DNA of 64,000 nucleotides from Sva-07 sp963828415 (GCA_963828415.1 CAWHEI010000003.1:124001-188000), one strand, 5' to 3'; shown: positions 41,627 through 51,935, counted from the stretch's first letter. Translations and numbers: made by a program. Notes: generated by a model from the sequence alone, not told the origin.

Positions 41627-42610
41627 ATGAGTCAGATGCGTTTGAACCCACTCAACGGTCGGTGGGTGACCATCGTTGCCGAGCGGGCCCAGCGACCGAA
41701 CGATTTCGCCCCGCGCGAGAGCAGCGTCGACGACGATCCGTCGCGGCCGTGCCCGTTCTGTCCCGGTCACGAAGAATCCACGCCCCCGGCCCTCGAAACC
41801 GTCGACAAGGACGGCACCTGGTCGATGCGCGTCATCCCCAACCGCTACCCGGCGTTCGATGGCGAGGAAGCGTTCGCCGTCCACAACCTCGGTCCGGTCT
41901 TCGTGATGGCCGAGGCGAGCGGCATCCACGAGGTGTTCGTGTACACGCCCGATCACCACTCGGGCCTCCACCTCCTCGACGACGATCACGCCGGTCAGTT
42001 GATGCGGGTGCTGCGCGACCGGTTCGCCGACCACGCCGCCACGCCGCAGGTTCGCTACACCCAGGCCATCGTCAACCACGGACGCGAGGCGGGCGCCTCG
42101 GTCGCTCACCCGCACGGTCAGATTCTCGGACTGCCCTTCGTGCCGGGCGAGATCCTCGACGAGGAACGGGCCTTTGCCCGCTTCGCCGGCGGCTGCCTGC
42201 TGTGCACCACCGTCGAAGCCGAACTGGCCGCCGACGAGCGCGTCGTGTTCGCCAACGACGACGTCGCCGTGATCACGCCGTACTGGAGTGGAGCGCCGTA
42301 CGAACTGTTGATCGTCCCGCGGCATCACGAACCGCATCTCCAAGATGCCCCCAACGACAGTCTCGAGTCGGTCGGTCGAGCACTGCGTGACGCCCTCGGG
42401 CATCTCAACGCCGCCCTCGGCGATGTCGCGTTCAACCTCGGCTTCCACACGGCGCCGCACCAGCACACGGGCCAGTACCATTGGCACATCCACGTCTGGC
42501 CCAATCTGGTCACCCAGGCCGGCTTCGAACGCGGCACGGGCGTGATGATCAACATCATTCCGCCAGAACAAGCCTGCGATGCGCTGCGATCCGTGGCAGC
42601 ATCTGCCTGA
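41627..42610 (+). CDS. galT: Galactose-1-phosphate uridylyltransferase
   Basis: Exchanges UMP between UDP-glucose and galactose 1-phosphate (Leloir pathway); 327 residues in the HIT superfamily. Zinc-site CPFCPGHE is near residue 40, and the active-site SVAHPHGQILG near 160 carries the His that becomes uridylylated. The final His-rich segment HQHTGQYHWHIHVWP is also typical. galK and galE are not in this window. ATG 41627 follows TATCCT. Confidence 0.93.
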   Translation: MSQMRLNPLNGRWVTIVAERAQRPNDFAPRESSVDDDPSRPCPFCPGHEESTPPALETVDKDGTWSMRVIPNRYPAFDGEEAFAVHNLGPVFVMAEASGIHEVFVYTPDHHSGLHLLDDDHAGQLMRVLRDRFADHAATPQVRYTQAIVNHGREAGASVAHPHGQILGLPFVPGEILDEERAFARFAGGCLLCTTVEAELAADERVVFANDDVAVITPYWSGAPYELLIVPRHHEPHLQDAPNDSLESVGRALRDALGHLNAALGDVAFNLGFHTAPHQHTGQYHWHIHVWPNLVTQAGFERGTGVMINIIPPEQACDALRSVAASA

Positions 42611-42673
42611 CCCCCACCAACATCGCCACCCGATCTTCCAATCTGTCGACGCCCACACCCTGAACCCCCCTCG

Positions 42674-43849
42674 ATGAGTCCCCGCCGCTCCCGTTCAACC
42701 GACACCGCCGCCTGGTTCCCTGCAATCGCTGCCGGTCTCGTCCTCGCGCTCGTGGTCGGAATCGGGATCTTCGTGGGCGGCAACGGCACCGACGTCGACG
42801 CGGACGCTCCGACCACTGCGGCAACCACCTCCAGCGAGGCAGTTCCGGAGACGCCAGAGGGCATCGTCAACCCGGTCGCCACCACGACGGCCGATCAGCC
42901 CCCTTCCGCAGCACCGCTCGCAGCGCCGCTCTCCCTGGGATCTGCCGGCGAGGACGTCCGCCGCGTGCAGGAACGCCTCACCGAACTTGGATTCCAGCCG
43001 GGTCCGGCAGACGGGCAGTTCGGCGCAGGCACACAGCAAGCCGTCTGGGCGTTCAAGAAGCTGATCGGCACGCTGCAATGGGAGGACTTCGCCGCCCGCA
43101 ACGATCAGACCGTCGTGACCGAAGAGGTCTGGCAACAGATGGCCGACCCGAACGTGCGGTTCCTGCCCAGGCGCCCTGGTGCCGGCACTCACGTCGAGGT
43201 CTATCTGCCCCAGCAGGTGATGGCGGTGTTCCGCGACGACGCGCCGATCTTCATCGCCCACATCTCCTCCGGAGAACTCGATGCCGACGGCAAGCCGGCG
43301 ACGTTCTGCGAGACGGCGACCTACGACACCGACGAGAACGGCAACCCGTACCCCGAGCCGGTGACCAAGCAGGTCTGCGCCGAGGCGAAGTCGCCCGGCG
43401 GCGTGTTCTCGTTCCGGCGTTCGTACGACGGCAATCGGGTCAGCCCGCTCGGCGGGATGAAGAACCCGTGGTACTTCAACTACGGCATCGCCATCCATGG
43501 CGCCCAGAACGTGCCGACGCAGCCCGCCTCCCACGGCTGCATTCGCATCTCCAACACGCTCGCCGACGTCTTCCCGGAGCTCGTCGAGCGCGGCGACCGT
43601 GTCTACGTCTGGGGCCACGACGGCAAGGAGCCCGAGCAGTACAGCGAGCGCGAGTCGCTGCCGTCGTTCAACCGGCCCGACCCCAACGCCACGACCACCA
43701 CGTCGACGACGACCACCACCACCCCACCCAGCACCACGGCTGCGCCGACCACCACGACGGCACCCACGAAGGTGGCGCCGACGACCGTCGCAACCACCGC
43801 GGCACCGACCACGACGTCGACGGCGCCCACGACGACGATCGCTCCCTGA
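42674..43849 (+). CDS. L,D-transpeptidase with peptidoglycan-binding domain
   Basis: Cell-wall cross-linking enzyme of 391 residues. A membrane helix (about residues 14-36) is followed by a Thr-rich linker, a PG_binding_1 domain (about 86-120: LGSAGEDVRRVQERLTELGF), and a YkuD catalytic domain (about 165-315) with the active-site motif HGAQN and SHGCIRISN (Cys nucleophile). The last 55 residues are almost only Thr, Pro, Ala and Ser, an unusual C-terminal low-complexity tail that would sit in the wall. It forms 3-3 cross-links and resists most beta-lactams in known cases. Confidence 0.92.
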   Translation: MSPRRSRSTDTAAWFPAIAAGLVLALVVGIGIFVGGNGTDVDADAPTTAATTSSEAVPETPEGIVNPVATTTADQPPSAAPLAAPLSLGSAGEDVRRVQERLTELGFQPGPADGQFGAGTQQAVWAFKKLIGTLQWEDFAARNDQTVVTEEVWQQMADPNVRFLPRRPGAGTHVEVYLPQQVMAVFRDDAPIFIAHISSGELDADGKPATFCETATYDTDENGNPYPEPVTKQVCAEAKSPGGVFSFRRSYDGNRVSPLGGMKNPWYFNYGIAIHGAQNVPTQPASHGCIRISNTLADVFPELVERGDRVYVWGHDGKEPEQYSERESLPSFNRPDPNATTTTSTTTTTTPPSTTAAPTTTTAPTKVAPTTVATTAAPTTTSTAPTTTIAP

Positions 43850-43889
43850 CCGCAACGATCCCGTCCACGCGCCGCCTGGCGAGCGATCG

Positions 43890-45797
43890 TCAGCCGGGCG
43901 ATCGAGCGGCGAGCCACACCATCGACATCGGGCCCACGTCGAGGATGCCCGACGAGGTGCACCCCTGCCACGACTCGTCGGCTCCCGCGACAGCCGGCTG
44001 GTCGCCACGGTGCCCGCTGCCACCCCACACCGCCGCATCCGTGTCGAGCACCACGTCCCATCGGCCGGCCCACGGCAACCCGACCTGGTAGCCCGGTCGG
44101 GGCACCGGCGTGAAGTTGGCGATGCACACGACCGCATCGACGCCGTCGAGATCCCAGCGCACGAACGCGAACATCGAGTGCGCGGCGTCGTCCGCGTCGA
44201 GCCATTGGAACCCGCCGGGATCGAGGTCACGTCGCCACAGCGCCGGCCAGACGTCGGCGAGCTCGTTGAGCCGCACGAACAGGTCGCGAACGCCCCGGTG
44301 GGCTGCTTCGTCCAGCAGCTGCCACGGCAGTTCGGACTGCTCGGTCCACTCATCTCGGGGCGCGAGTTCCGAACCCATGAACACCAGCGGCGCGCCGGGC
44401 AGCGCCCACTGCCAAGCGAACAACGCCCGCAGGGCCGCGAAGCGCTGCCACTCGTCGCCACCCATCTTCGACAGCAGGCTGCCCTTGCCGTGCACGACCT
44501 CGTCGTGACTCAACGGGAGCACGAATCGCTCGTCGTAGGCGTACAGCATCGCGAAGGTCATCTCGTGATGGTGGTGGCGTCGGTGCACCGGGTCGAGTGA
44601 CAGGTAGTCGAGGGTGTCGTGCATCCAACCCAGGTTCCACTTGTGGCTGAACCCCAGCCCGCCGGCATCGACCGACCGGGTGACACCGGGCCACGACGTG
44701 GACTCCTCGGCGATGACCAGCGCGTCGGGAAACTCCTCGCCGACGACCGCCGTCAGCTCCCGCACGAACGCCAAGGCCTCTTTGTGTTCACGCCCGCCCT
44801 CGTCGTTCGGCGTCCACTGCCCCGCACCACGCGAGTAGTCGAGATACAGCATCGAGGCAACCGCGTCGACGTGCAGGCCGTCGACGTGGAACTCGTCGAG
44901 CCAGTAGAGCGCGTTGGCCACCAGGAAGTTGCGCACCTCGTTGCGGCCGTAGTCGAACACGTACGTACCCCAATCGGGGTGTTCGCCACGGCGCGGATCG
45001 GGATGCTCGTACAGCGCGGTGCCGTCGAATCGACCGAGGCTCCATTCGTCTCGCGGGAAGTGTGCCGGTACCCAGTCGACGATCACGCCGATCCCTCGTT
45101 GGTGGAGCGTGTCGACGAAACGGCGAACACCGTCGGGTTCGCCGAAGCGCGCCGTCGGAGCGAAGTAGCCGGACACCTGGTATCCCCACGACCCACCGAA
45201 CGGATGCTCGGCGATCGGCATGAGCTCGACGTGGGTGAACCCGAGCGTTGCGACATGCTCCGACAGTTCGACCGCGAGTTGCTCCCACGTGTCGACGCCG
45301 CTGCGCCACGAGCCGAGATGCACCTCGTACACGCGCAAGGGTGCCGTCGCGGCCACGACCGCGCCGCGGCCGGCCATCCACTCGTCGTCGGACCATTCGT
45401 GCTCGCCGGCACCGGGGATCACGCTGGCATCGCTCGGAGGGAGCTCGGTCTGGCGCGCCATCGGGTCGGCCTTGCGCACCACGCGTCCATCACTCGTGGT
45501 GATCTCCAACTTGTAGCGATGTCCGCTCCGAGCAGCCGGCGCCACCGCCGACCAGATCCCGGTCGGCACCTCGGTGGTCACCCGCTGCAACGCCTGCGGG
45601 GTCCAACCGTTCCAGTCGCCGACGACGGCGACCGACGTCGCGTTCGGTGCCCAGACAGCGAACCGAACGCCGGAGGCCGAGCCGCTCGCATCGACGTGCA
45701 GTGGCTGCGGACCGAGAAGTTCCCACAGGCGGCGGTGCGTTCCCTCACCGAACAGGTGAAGATCGAGTTCACCGATCGGTCGGGCGACGTTGGCCAT
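43890..45797 (-). CDS. glgB: 1,4-alpha-glucan branching enzyme
   Basis: Forms alpha-1,6 branches in glycogen; cytoplasmic GH13 enzyme of 635 residues. The N-terminal CBM48 domain (FAVWAPNATSVAVVGDWNGW near 48-67) is followed by the TIM barrel with Asp nucleophile in VDGLHVDAVASMLYLDYSR near 303, acid/base Glu in VIAEESTSWPGV near 356 and LSHDEVVHGKGS near 425. ATG 45797 follows TACCCT by 8 nt. It diverges from the GT4 glucan synthase; glgP lies beyond, making a small glycogen cluster without glgC. Confidence 0.95.
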   Translation of the reverse strand: MANVARPIGELDLHLFGEGTHRRLWELLGPQPLHVDASGSASGVRFAVWAPNATSVAVVGDWNGWTPQALQRVTTEVPTGIWSAVAPAARSGHRYKLEITTSDGRVVRKADPMARQTELPPSDASVIPGAGEHEWSDDEWMAGRGAVVAATAPLRVYEVHLGSWRSGVDTWEQLAVELSEHVATLGFTHVELMPIAEHPFGGSWGYQVSGYFAPTARFGEPDGVRRFVDTLHQRGIGVIVDWVPAHFPRDEWSLGRFDGTALYEHPDPRRGEHPDWGTYVFDYGRNEVRNFLVANALYWLDEFHVDGLHVDAVASMLYLDYSRGAGQWTPNDEGGREHKEALAFVRELTAVVGEEFPDALVIAEESTSWPGVTRSVDAGGLGFSHKWNLGWMHDTLDYLSLDPVHRRHHHHEMTFAMLYAYDERFVLPLSHDEVVHGKGSLLSKMGGDEWQRFAALRALFAWQWALPGAPLVFMGSELAPRDEWTEQSELPWQLLDEAAHRGVRDLFVRLNELADVWPALWRRDLDPGGFQWLDADDAAHSMFAFVRWDLDGVDAVVCIANFTPVPRPGYQVGLPWAGRWDVVLDTDAAVWGGSGHRGDQPAVAGADESWQGCTSSGILDVGPMSMVWLAARSPG

Positions 45798-45891
45798 CGA
45801 ACACCAGGGTACGGCCACCGCCGCCGACTCCGTGACCACGCCGCTCGAGGTGGCCCCTTCCACGCCCGGGTCCGACACTACGGTGGCGCGC
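45798..45891. promoter_or_regulatory. Divergent leaderless promoters, glgB and glucan synthase
   Basis: Minus strand: TACCCT (45806-45811), 8 nt before ATG 45797. Plus strand: TACGGT (45879-45884), 7 nt before GTG 45892. Confidence 0.55.
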
Positions 45892-47085
45892 GTGCGAGTG
45901 CTGATGCTGTCGTGGGAGTTCCCGCCCCGTTCGACCGGCGGTATCGCCGCCCACGTCTCCGGACTCGGAACCGCACTCGCTCGAGCGGGACACGACGTGG
46001 TCATCCTCACCGTGGCCGACCGTCCGGCCGAACTCGAGGCGAAGCCGCCTGAGCAGGTTCGCGTCCAACGGGCGCTGGTCGATCTGCCGTGGCTCCCGCC
46101 GTCGGAGGCCGTCACGCGCATTGCGTCAGCGAATCACGCCATCACCAAACTCGGGAGCCGGTTCGTCGGCGACTTGGAGGGCTGGCGTCCCGACATCGTC
46201 CACGGTCACGACTGGCAGCTCGGGTGGGCCGCCGACACGCTCGCCCACCGCTATGCGGTGCCGTTCGTGCTGACGATGCACGGCACCGAACGGGTGCGTC
46301 ACGGCGGACAGCTGCCGCTCGGGCATCCGACCGACATCAACTCGATCGAATGGTGGCTGGCCTTCCAGGCCGACCGCATGATCTCACCGACCCGGTTCAT
46401 CGTCGAGCAGCTGATCACCGGGTTCGAACTCGCCGAAGATCACGTCGTGCACATCCCCAACGGGATCGATCCCGAGCAGTGGCGGCCGGCGAACACGCCC
46501 AGCACCCCGACGGCGCCGCGACGCCCCTTGGTGGTGTCGTGGGGGCGAGTGCAGTACGAGAAGGGGTTTCAGGTGCTCACCCGGGCGATGCACGAACTGC
46601 GCGGACGCGTGCCCGACGTCAGCAGCGTGATCGCCGGCCGTGGCAGCTACCTCCCCGAGCTGCAGACGCAGGTCGACGTCGAAGGCGTCAGCGACATCGT
46701 CGAGCTGCCCGGCTTCCTGAACGACGCTGACCTGCGTCACCTGGTCCATCGAGCCGGGTGCGTCGTCATCCCATCGCTGTACGAACCGTTCGGGATCGTG
46801 GCGCTCGAGGCGCTGGCCGCCGGCGCCCCGTTGATCGTGGCCAGGACCGGCGGACTCTCCGAGCTGATCACCGGCACCAACGCCGGTGTCACCTTCGAGC
46901 CGGGCAACCCGGATGATCTCGCCGATGCGATCGAACAGGTGCTGACCAACCACGAACTCGCCACCATCCTCGTTGCCAACGCCCGAGCGCTGGTGGAACG
47001 CAAGTACGCCTGGGCAGCGATCGCCCGCACCACCTCAGACCTGTACGACGATGTCGTCGCGGCAGGCCCACAGATGACGACCTGA
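45892..47085 (+). CDS. GT4 glycosyltransferase, glycogen-synthase-like
   Basis: A 397-residue GT-B glycosyltransferase of family 4, of the actinobacterial glycogen/maltose-phosphate synthase kind (GlgA/GlgM-like). The N-terminal loop EFPPRSTGGIAAHVSGLG binds the acceptor; HGHDWQLGW, the VSWGRVQYEKGF turn and the C-terminal donor site EPFGIVALEALAAG with ARTGG are typical. It would lengthen alpha-1,4-glucan using a nucleotide sugar. GTG 45892 is set by the TACGGT box; the longer open frame overlaps the glgB promoter. Confidence 0.88.
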   Translation: MRVLMLSWEFPPRSTGGIAAHVSGLGTALARAGHDVVILTVADRPAELEAKPPEQVRVQRALVDLPWLPPSEAVTRIASANHAITKLGSRFVGDLEGWRPDIVHGHDWQLGWAADTLAHRYAVPFVLTMHGTERVRHGGQLPLGHPTDINSIEWWLAFQADRMISPTRFIVEQLITGFELAEDHVVHIPNGIDPEQWRPANTPSTPTAPRRPLVVSWGRVQYEKGFQVLTRAMHELRGRVPDVSSVIAGRGSYLPELQTQVDVEGVSDIVELPGFLNDADLRHLVHRAGCVVIPSLYEPFGIVALEALAAGAPLIVARTGGLSELITGTNAGVTFEPGNPDDLADAIEQVLTNHELATILVANARALVERKYAWAAIARTTSDLYDDVVAAGPQMTT

Positions 47086-47158
47086 TCCCGGTCGCCACGT
47101 TTGGTGACGGGAGCATGAACGAACACCGAAGCCCGTCGAGAGCCCGTCGGCAAGTCGG

Positions 47159-47164
47159 TATCGT
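47159..47164 (+). promoter_or_regulatory. -10-like box TATCGT for glgP
   Basis: The box ends 9 nt before ATG 47174. Confidence 0.5.
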
Positions 47165-47173
47165 CACGGTTCG

Positions 47174-49659
47174 ATGCGCCCCGTTCGTCACTTCTCCGTC
47201 GTCAGCAACGTTCCCGAATCGCTCCGTGCGATGGAATCGTTGGCCGCCAACCTTCACTGGGCCTGGGATCGGCAACTGGCTCGCCTGTTCGATCGCCTCG
47301 ACGGGTCCCCCGACGGTCGTTCGTGGCGCGACACGGGCCAGCATCCCGTCGATCTGGTTCGCCGCACCTCGCCAGCCTGCTGGGAGACGCTGGCGAACGA
47401 CGAGCAGTTCATCGAGCAGCTCGGTCGGGCACAACAGCGCCTCGACGACGCACTCGACGGCTCGAGCTGGTTCTCCCGGCGTGCCGCTGACGGCGACACG
47501 GCGTTGGAGTCCGTCGCCTACTTCTCGCCCGAGTTCGGCATCACCGAGGCCGTTCCGCAGTACTCCGGCGGCCTCGGCGTGCTTGCCGGCGACCATCTGA
47601 AGGCGTCCTCCGATCTCGGCATTCCGCTCGTCGGCGTCGGTCTGCTCTACGCCGAGGGCTACTTCCATCAGTTCCTCGACAACGAGGGCTGGCAGCAGGA
47701 GCGAAACGAACGCATCGATCCCGACGCACTCGGGCTGCATCCGACGGGCGTCGAAGTCGTCGTCGACCTCGCCGATGTTCCCGTGACGGTGCGAGTGTGG
47801 CGCGCCGACGTCGGCAGGATCCGGCTGTACCTGCTCGACACGAATGTGCCATCGAACCCGCCGGAGGCCATCGCCGTCACCGACCGGTTGTACGGCGGCG
47901 ACGAACAGCATCGTCTGCGCCAGGAGATCATCCTCGGCATCGGCGGCGTGCGAGCACTGCGAGCGCTCGACATCCACCCGCAGGTGTTCCACACCAACGA
48001 AGGCCATGCCGGCTTCCTCGGACTCGAACGGATCCGGGAATGGGTCGATCGAGGATTGAGCTTCGACGAGGCGATCGAAGCGGTGCGCGCCGGCAGCCTG
48101 TTCACGACGCACACTCCGGTGCCCGCCGGCATCGACCGGTTCCCGCGTGAACTGATCGAGCGGTACTTCACGACGTTTGCCGCCGAGTGTGACGTCACGA
48201 TCGACCAACTGATCGCCATCGGCCAGAGCGAGACCGAGCACGACAAGTTCAACATGGCGATCATGGGGTTGCGTCTGGCTGCTTTTCGAACGGCGTCGCC
48301 CGACTCCACGGGGAGGTCTCGCGGGAGATGTTCGGCGACCTCTGGCCGGGCCTCCCCACGACCGAGGTTCCGATCGGCCACGTCACCAACGGTGTCCACG
48401 CTCGCACCTGGGTGAGCGACCGAGTCGACGAGTTGCTGTCGCAGATCATCGGCGACGAGTGGCACCTCGCCGACGAGAGCGACTGGGAACGTGTACGACA
48501 CCTCGATCATCGAGAGATCTGGGACGTGCGCAACGAAGGGCGGCGCGAACTCGTCGACCTCGTGCGTGACCGGCTCGGCGGTTCGCTGCTCGATCCCGGA
48601 GTCCTGACGATCGGATTCGCTCGGCGTTTCGCCACCTACAAGCGTTCGACCCTGCTGCTCGCCCAACTCGACCGGCTTCGCGCGATGCTGCTCGACGTCG
48701 ACCGACCCGTCCAGTTCGTGTTCGCCGGCAAGGCCCACCCCGCCGACGAGCCCGGCAAGGCGCTGATCCGTGAGATCGACCGCCTGACCCGAGACGCTGA
48801 TGTCGGACACCGATTCGTGTTCATCCCGGACTACGACATCGGGATCGCCCGAACGATGTACCACGGATGTGATGTGTGGCTGAACACGCCGCGCCGCCCG
48901 ATGGAAGCGTGTGGCACGTCGGGCATGAAGGCCGCCCTCAACGGCGGGCTCAACTGCTCGATCCGTGACGGCTGGTGGGACGAGATGTCCGACGGCGACA
49001 ACGGCTTCGACATCGCCTCGTTCGACGACGATCCCGACCTCGATCGACGCGACCGCCGCGAGGCGAATGCCGCCTTCGAAGCGATCGAGAGCGAGATTGT
49101 GCCGTTGTTCTACGCCCGCAACGACGACGGGCTCCCCCACGGCTGGATCGAGAAGATCAAGACCAACTGGGCGACGCTGGGTTGGAAGGTCATCGCCGGG
49201 CGCATGGTCCGCGACTACGTGACCACGTTCTACGAGCCGGCGGCGATCGGCACGAACACGATGACCGCCGAGGCCGGCAAGCCGGCGAAGGATCTCGCGG
49301 CGTGGAAGCACCATGTCTCGTCCGCGTGGTCCGGTGTGAGGGTGACGTTGCTCGACGAGAGCTCGGGCCTCGACGGTGGCGCCGCCGGCATGTCGGTCGA
49401 CGTCGTGGCGGAGCTCGATTCCGGGACGCTCGAACGCGACGCCATCGTCGTGCAGTTGCTCCACGGTCCGCTGCTCGCAGATGGGTCGTTCGACGAGGCA
49501 CTGTTGAGCGTGCTCCCGATGGTCGCCGACACCGACGGGCGGTACCGGACGTCGTTCGCTCCCGACCGCGCCGGCCGCTGGGGCGTCGCCGCTCGAGCAA
49601 TGCCGACGCACCCGTATCTCCGCGGACCGTTCGACACGGGTCTCGTCACCATCGGCTAG
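47174..49659 (+). pseudogene. glgP: Alpha-glucan phosphorylase, interrupted by a one-base frameshift
   Basis: GT35 phosphorylase that releases glucose 1-phosphate from glycogen, here split into two frames. The first frame (47174-48415) follows the family through FNMAIMGLRLAAF and then turns to noise; the second (open from 48328, family match from about 48286) continues with SNGVARLHGEVSREMFGDLW. The break is at a run of four T (48283-48286), where five T would restore one protein of about 828 residues. The pyridoxal site GTSGMKAALNGG is intact in the second part. Total length is 2 mod 3, as expected for one lost base. It is either a true frameshift or a sequence error. Confidence 0.88.
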
Positions 49660-49665
49660 CCCCGC

Positions 49666-49764
49666 GATGAGCGAACCGACCGGATACGGCGGTTTCGCTC
49701 ATCGCAGCCGGCCAGATTCTTCCCGCGATGAGCGAACCGACCGGATACGGCGGTTTCGCTCATC
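49666..49764. repeat. Palindrome doublet, family C, locus 2
   Basis: Two 38-nt palindromes at 49666-49703 and 49727-49764, again starting 61 nt apart and identical to each other. Both are inverted relative to locus 1. They lie between glgP and an MFS gene transcribed the same way. Confidence 0.9.
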
Positions 49765-49819
49765 GCGGCCGGCCAGATTCTCCACCGAATTCGAGCCGGG
49801 GTGTCCGGGTCCGGCTCGG

Positions 49820-49825
49820 TAGTCT
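49820..49825 (+). promoter_or_regulatory. -10-like box TAGTCT for the first MFS gene
   Basis: The box ends 8 nt before ATG 49834. Confidence 0.5.
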
Positions 49826-49833
49826 GCGGGGCG

Positions 49834-51069
49834 ATGACGACGTCACCGCCCGACGTGGCGCCCCCCGCCACACTTCGCGAACCGCCGTCGCCGAACACCT
49901 TGTTCTTCGCCTTCGGCGGGCTGATGGCGAGCCTGGCCGCCGGCTACGGCGTGTTGTTCACGATCGTCGACGACTACCGCGACGAGTACGGGATCAGCGA
50001 GACGGCGATCGGGATCGTCATCGGCATCGGCTTCGTCGCAGCCTTCCTCTCCCAGGTGCTGATCGCACCGCTGGCCGACCGCGGGCACGCCCGCCGGGTC
50101 GTGCTGTTCGGCGTGGCGGTCAACGTCGTCGGGTTGTTGTTGATGGGCTTCAGCACCACCCTCACGCCGATCCTGATCGGCAGGTTCATCTCGGGGATCG
50201 GCATCGGTGCCGCCATCCCGGCAGCCCGTCGCATCGTCATCCTCGCCGACCCGAACCACCTGGGCCAGAACCTGGGTCGCCTGCTTGCCGCTGACGTGTT
50301 CGGCTTCGCGCTCGGACCGGCGATTTCGGCGCTGCTCGTCGGACCGTTCGGCATCCCCGCGCCGTTCGTCGTGGTTGCGGTGGCCACGGCGGTGCTCCTG
50401 CCGTTCGTTGCCCGAGTGCAGGTCGCCGAGAGCACCACGCCACCCAAACGTCGCCTCGCCGTCGATCTGCTCGCCATCCGCCCCTTCGCCGGAGCGGTCG
50501 TGTTCGGGGCCGCGTTGTTCGTGATGATCGGATCGTTCGACGCGCTGTGGGCCGTGGTCCACAAGGATCTCGGCACGAACGAATGGATCGCGAACCTCGG
50601 CATCACGTTGTTCGCACTGCCGTTGATCGTGCTGGGACCGCCAGGTGGGCGACTGGCACAGGTCCACGGACCGTTCCGCATCGCTGTGATCGGGCTCTCG
50701 TTGGGAGCGCTGTTCATGTCGCTGTACGGCATCTTGCCGACGGGTACCTGGATCTTCGCGGTCGCGATGGTGCACGCCATCGCAGACGGCATCACGGTCT
50801 CGAGCAGCGGCGTCGCCGTCGGCATGGTCGTGCCGGAGGAGCGCCAAGCGGGCGCCCAAGGCGTGCTCGGCGCGGCGCAGGCGCTCTCGGCCGGAATCAT
50901 GGCCGTGGTGACCGCCACGTTGTACGACAACTTCGGCCGCACGACCGCCTATCTCGTCTGCGCGGCGATCATGTTGCTGTTCGTCGCCGCCGGCGCCTGG
51001 CTGTCACGGTCGGCATGGTCGCTGAAACGGCCGCTCCACGTCGACGACGCTGTCGACGTTGCCGCCTGA
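49834..51069 (+). CDS. Major facilitator superfamily transporter
   Basis: A 411-residue membrane transporter with twelve predicted hydrophobic segments. The loop LIAPLADRGHARRVV between helices 2 and 3 matches the MFS motif A, with a second half starting around residue 210. It resembles drug/metabolite exporters, but the substrate is unknown. ATG 49834 follows TAGTCT. The stop codon lies inside a short tandem repeat at 51059. Confidence 0.85.
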   Translation: MTTSPPDVAPPATLREPPSPNTLFFAFGGLMASLAAGYGVLFTIVDDYRDEYGISETAIGIVIGIGFVAAFLSQVLIAPLADRGHARRVVLFGVAVNVVGLLLMGFSTTLTPILIGRFISGIGIGAAIPAARRIVILADPNHLGQNLGRLLAADVFGFALGPAISALLVGPFGIPAPFVVVAVATAVLLPFVARVQVAESTTPPKRRLAVDLLAIRPFAGAVVFGAALFVMIGSFDALWAVVHKDLGTNEWIANLGITLFALPLIVLGPPGGRLAQVHGPFRIAVIGLSLGALFMSLYGILPTGTWIFAVAMVHAIADGITVSSSGVAVGMVVPEERQAGAQGVLGAAQALSAGIMAVVTATLYDNFGRTTAYLVCAAIMLLFVAAGAWLSRSAWSLKRPLHVDDAVDVAA

Positions 51070-51100
51070 AACCTTGCCGCCTGAAACCTGCCGCCTGAAC
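51059..51100 (+). repeat. Three tandem copies of a 15-nt unit at the MFS stop
   Basis: TTGCCGCCTGAAACC occurs at 51059-51073 and 51074-51088, followed by a partial copy to 51100. The first copy holds the TGA stop of the MFS gene. Replication slippage is the simplest cause. Confidence 0.8.
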
Positions 51101-51139
51101 GGGTGGGGCGCGGCCGACCCGATCGGCAAGACTCGTCGC

Positions 51140-51913
51140 ATGCCCGAACTGCTGACGCTCGAACGACGCCCTGACGGCGTTGCCCTCATCACGCTCGCCA
51201 ACGGCAAGGTCAACGCATTGTCGACCGAGCTGCTCGCCGAAATTCGCGCTGCTGCCGAGGACCTCAGCGCCGCACCTCCGGGCGCCGTGGTGATCACCGG
51301 TGGCGACCGCCTCTTCGCCGCGGGAGCGGACATCTCGCAATTCGGTGGACCCGACGAGGCCGCCACCATCGGCGCCGCCTTCCACGATGCGCTCGACGCC
51401 GTCGCTGCGATCCCCCGCTTCGTCATCGCTGCGGTCAGCGGATACGCACTCGGCGGAGGCTGCGAACTCGCGCTCGCCTGCGACTACCGGATCGCCTCCG
51501 AGAAGGCGGTGTTCGGTCAGCCGGAGATCCTGCTGGGAATCATTCCGGGCGGTGGAGGAACGCAACGCCTGTCGCGTCTGGTTGGTGCGAGCCGTGCCAA
51601 GGAGATGTGTCTCACCGGGCGTCAGGTGCGCGCCGAGGAGGCCCTGCGGATCGGGCTCACCGATGAGGTCGTCGCCCCCGAGGTACTCAGCGACCGTGCG
51701 CTCTCATTGGCCTCCGAGGTCGCCGCCGGGCCGCTGTCGGCGCACGCGATCTGCAAGCGGGTGATCGACGACGGGCTCGACCGTTCGCTCGCGGATGGCC
51801 TCCACCTCGAGCGGGCCGGCTTCGTCGAGGTCTTCCACACCGACGATTCGCGCACCGGCGTCGCCAGCTTCCTCGAACACGGCCCCGGCAAGGCCACCTT
51901 CACCGGGCGCTGA
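51140..51913 (+). CDS. Enoyl-CoA hydratase/isomerase family protein (second)
   Basis: Crotonase-fold protein of 257 residues. The oxyanion-hole region AAGADISQFGG is near 62 and GYALGGGCELALACDYRIA near 99-117, with Glu residues in the latter part and in FGQPEILLGIIPGGGGTQRL near 126-145. This pattern is that of true hydratases (short-chain enoyl-CoA hydratase). It may act in fatty acid breakdown. ATG 51140 has only a weak box before it. A palindrome doublet follows the stop. Confidence 0.9.
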   Translation: MPELLTLERRPDGVALITLANGKVNALSTELLAEIRAAAEDLSAAPPGAVVITGGDRLFAAGADISQFGGPDEAATIGAAFHDALDAVAAIPRFVIAAVSGYALGGGCELALACDYRIASEKAVFGQPEILLGIIPGGGGTQRLSRLVGASRAKEMCLTGRQVRAEEALRIGLTDEVVAPEVLSDRALSLASEVAAGPLSAHAICKRVIDDGLDRSLADGLHLERAGFVEVFHTDDSRTGVASFLEHGPGKATFTGR

Positions 51914-51935
51914 ACCCCCGCCAGACCCAACCAGC

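Noticed and set aside
51059..51100. 15-nt tandem repeat as an operator or attachment site
   Set aside because: Three imperfect units at a stop codon fit replication slippage; no dyad symmetry or integrase is present.
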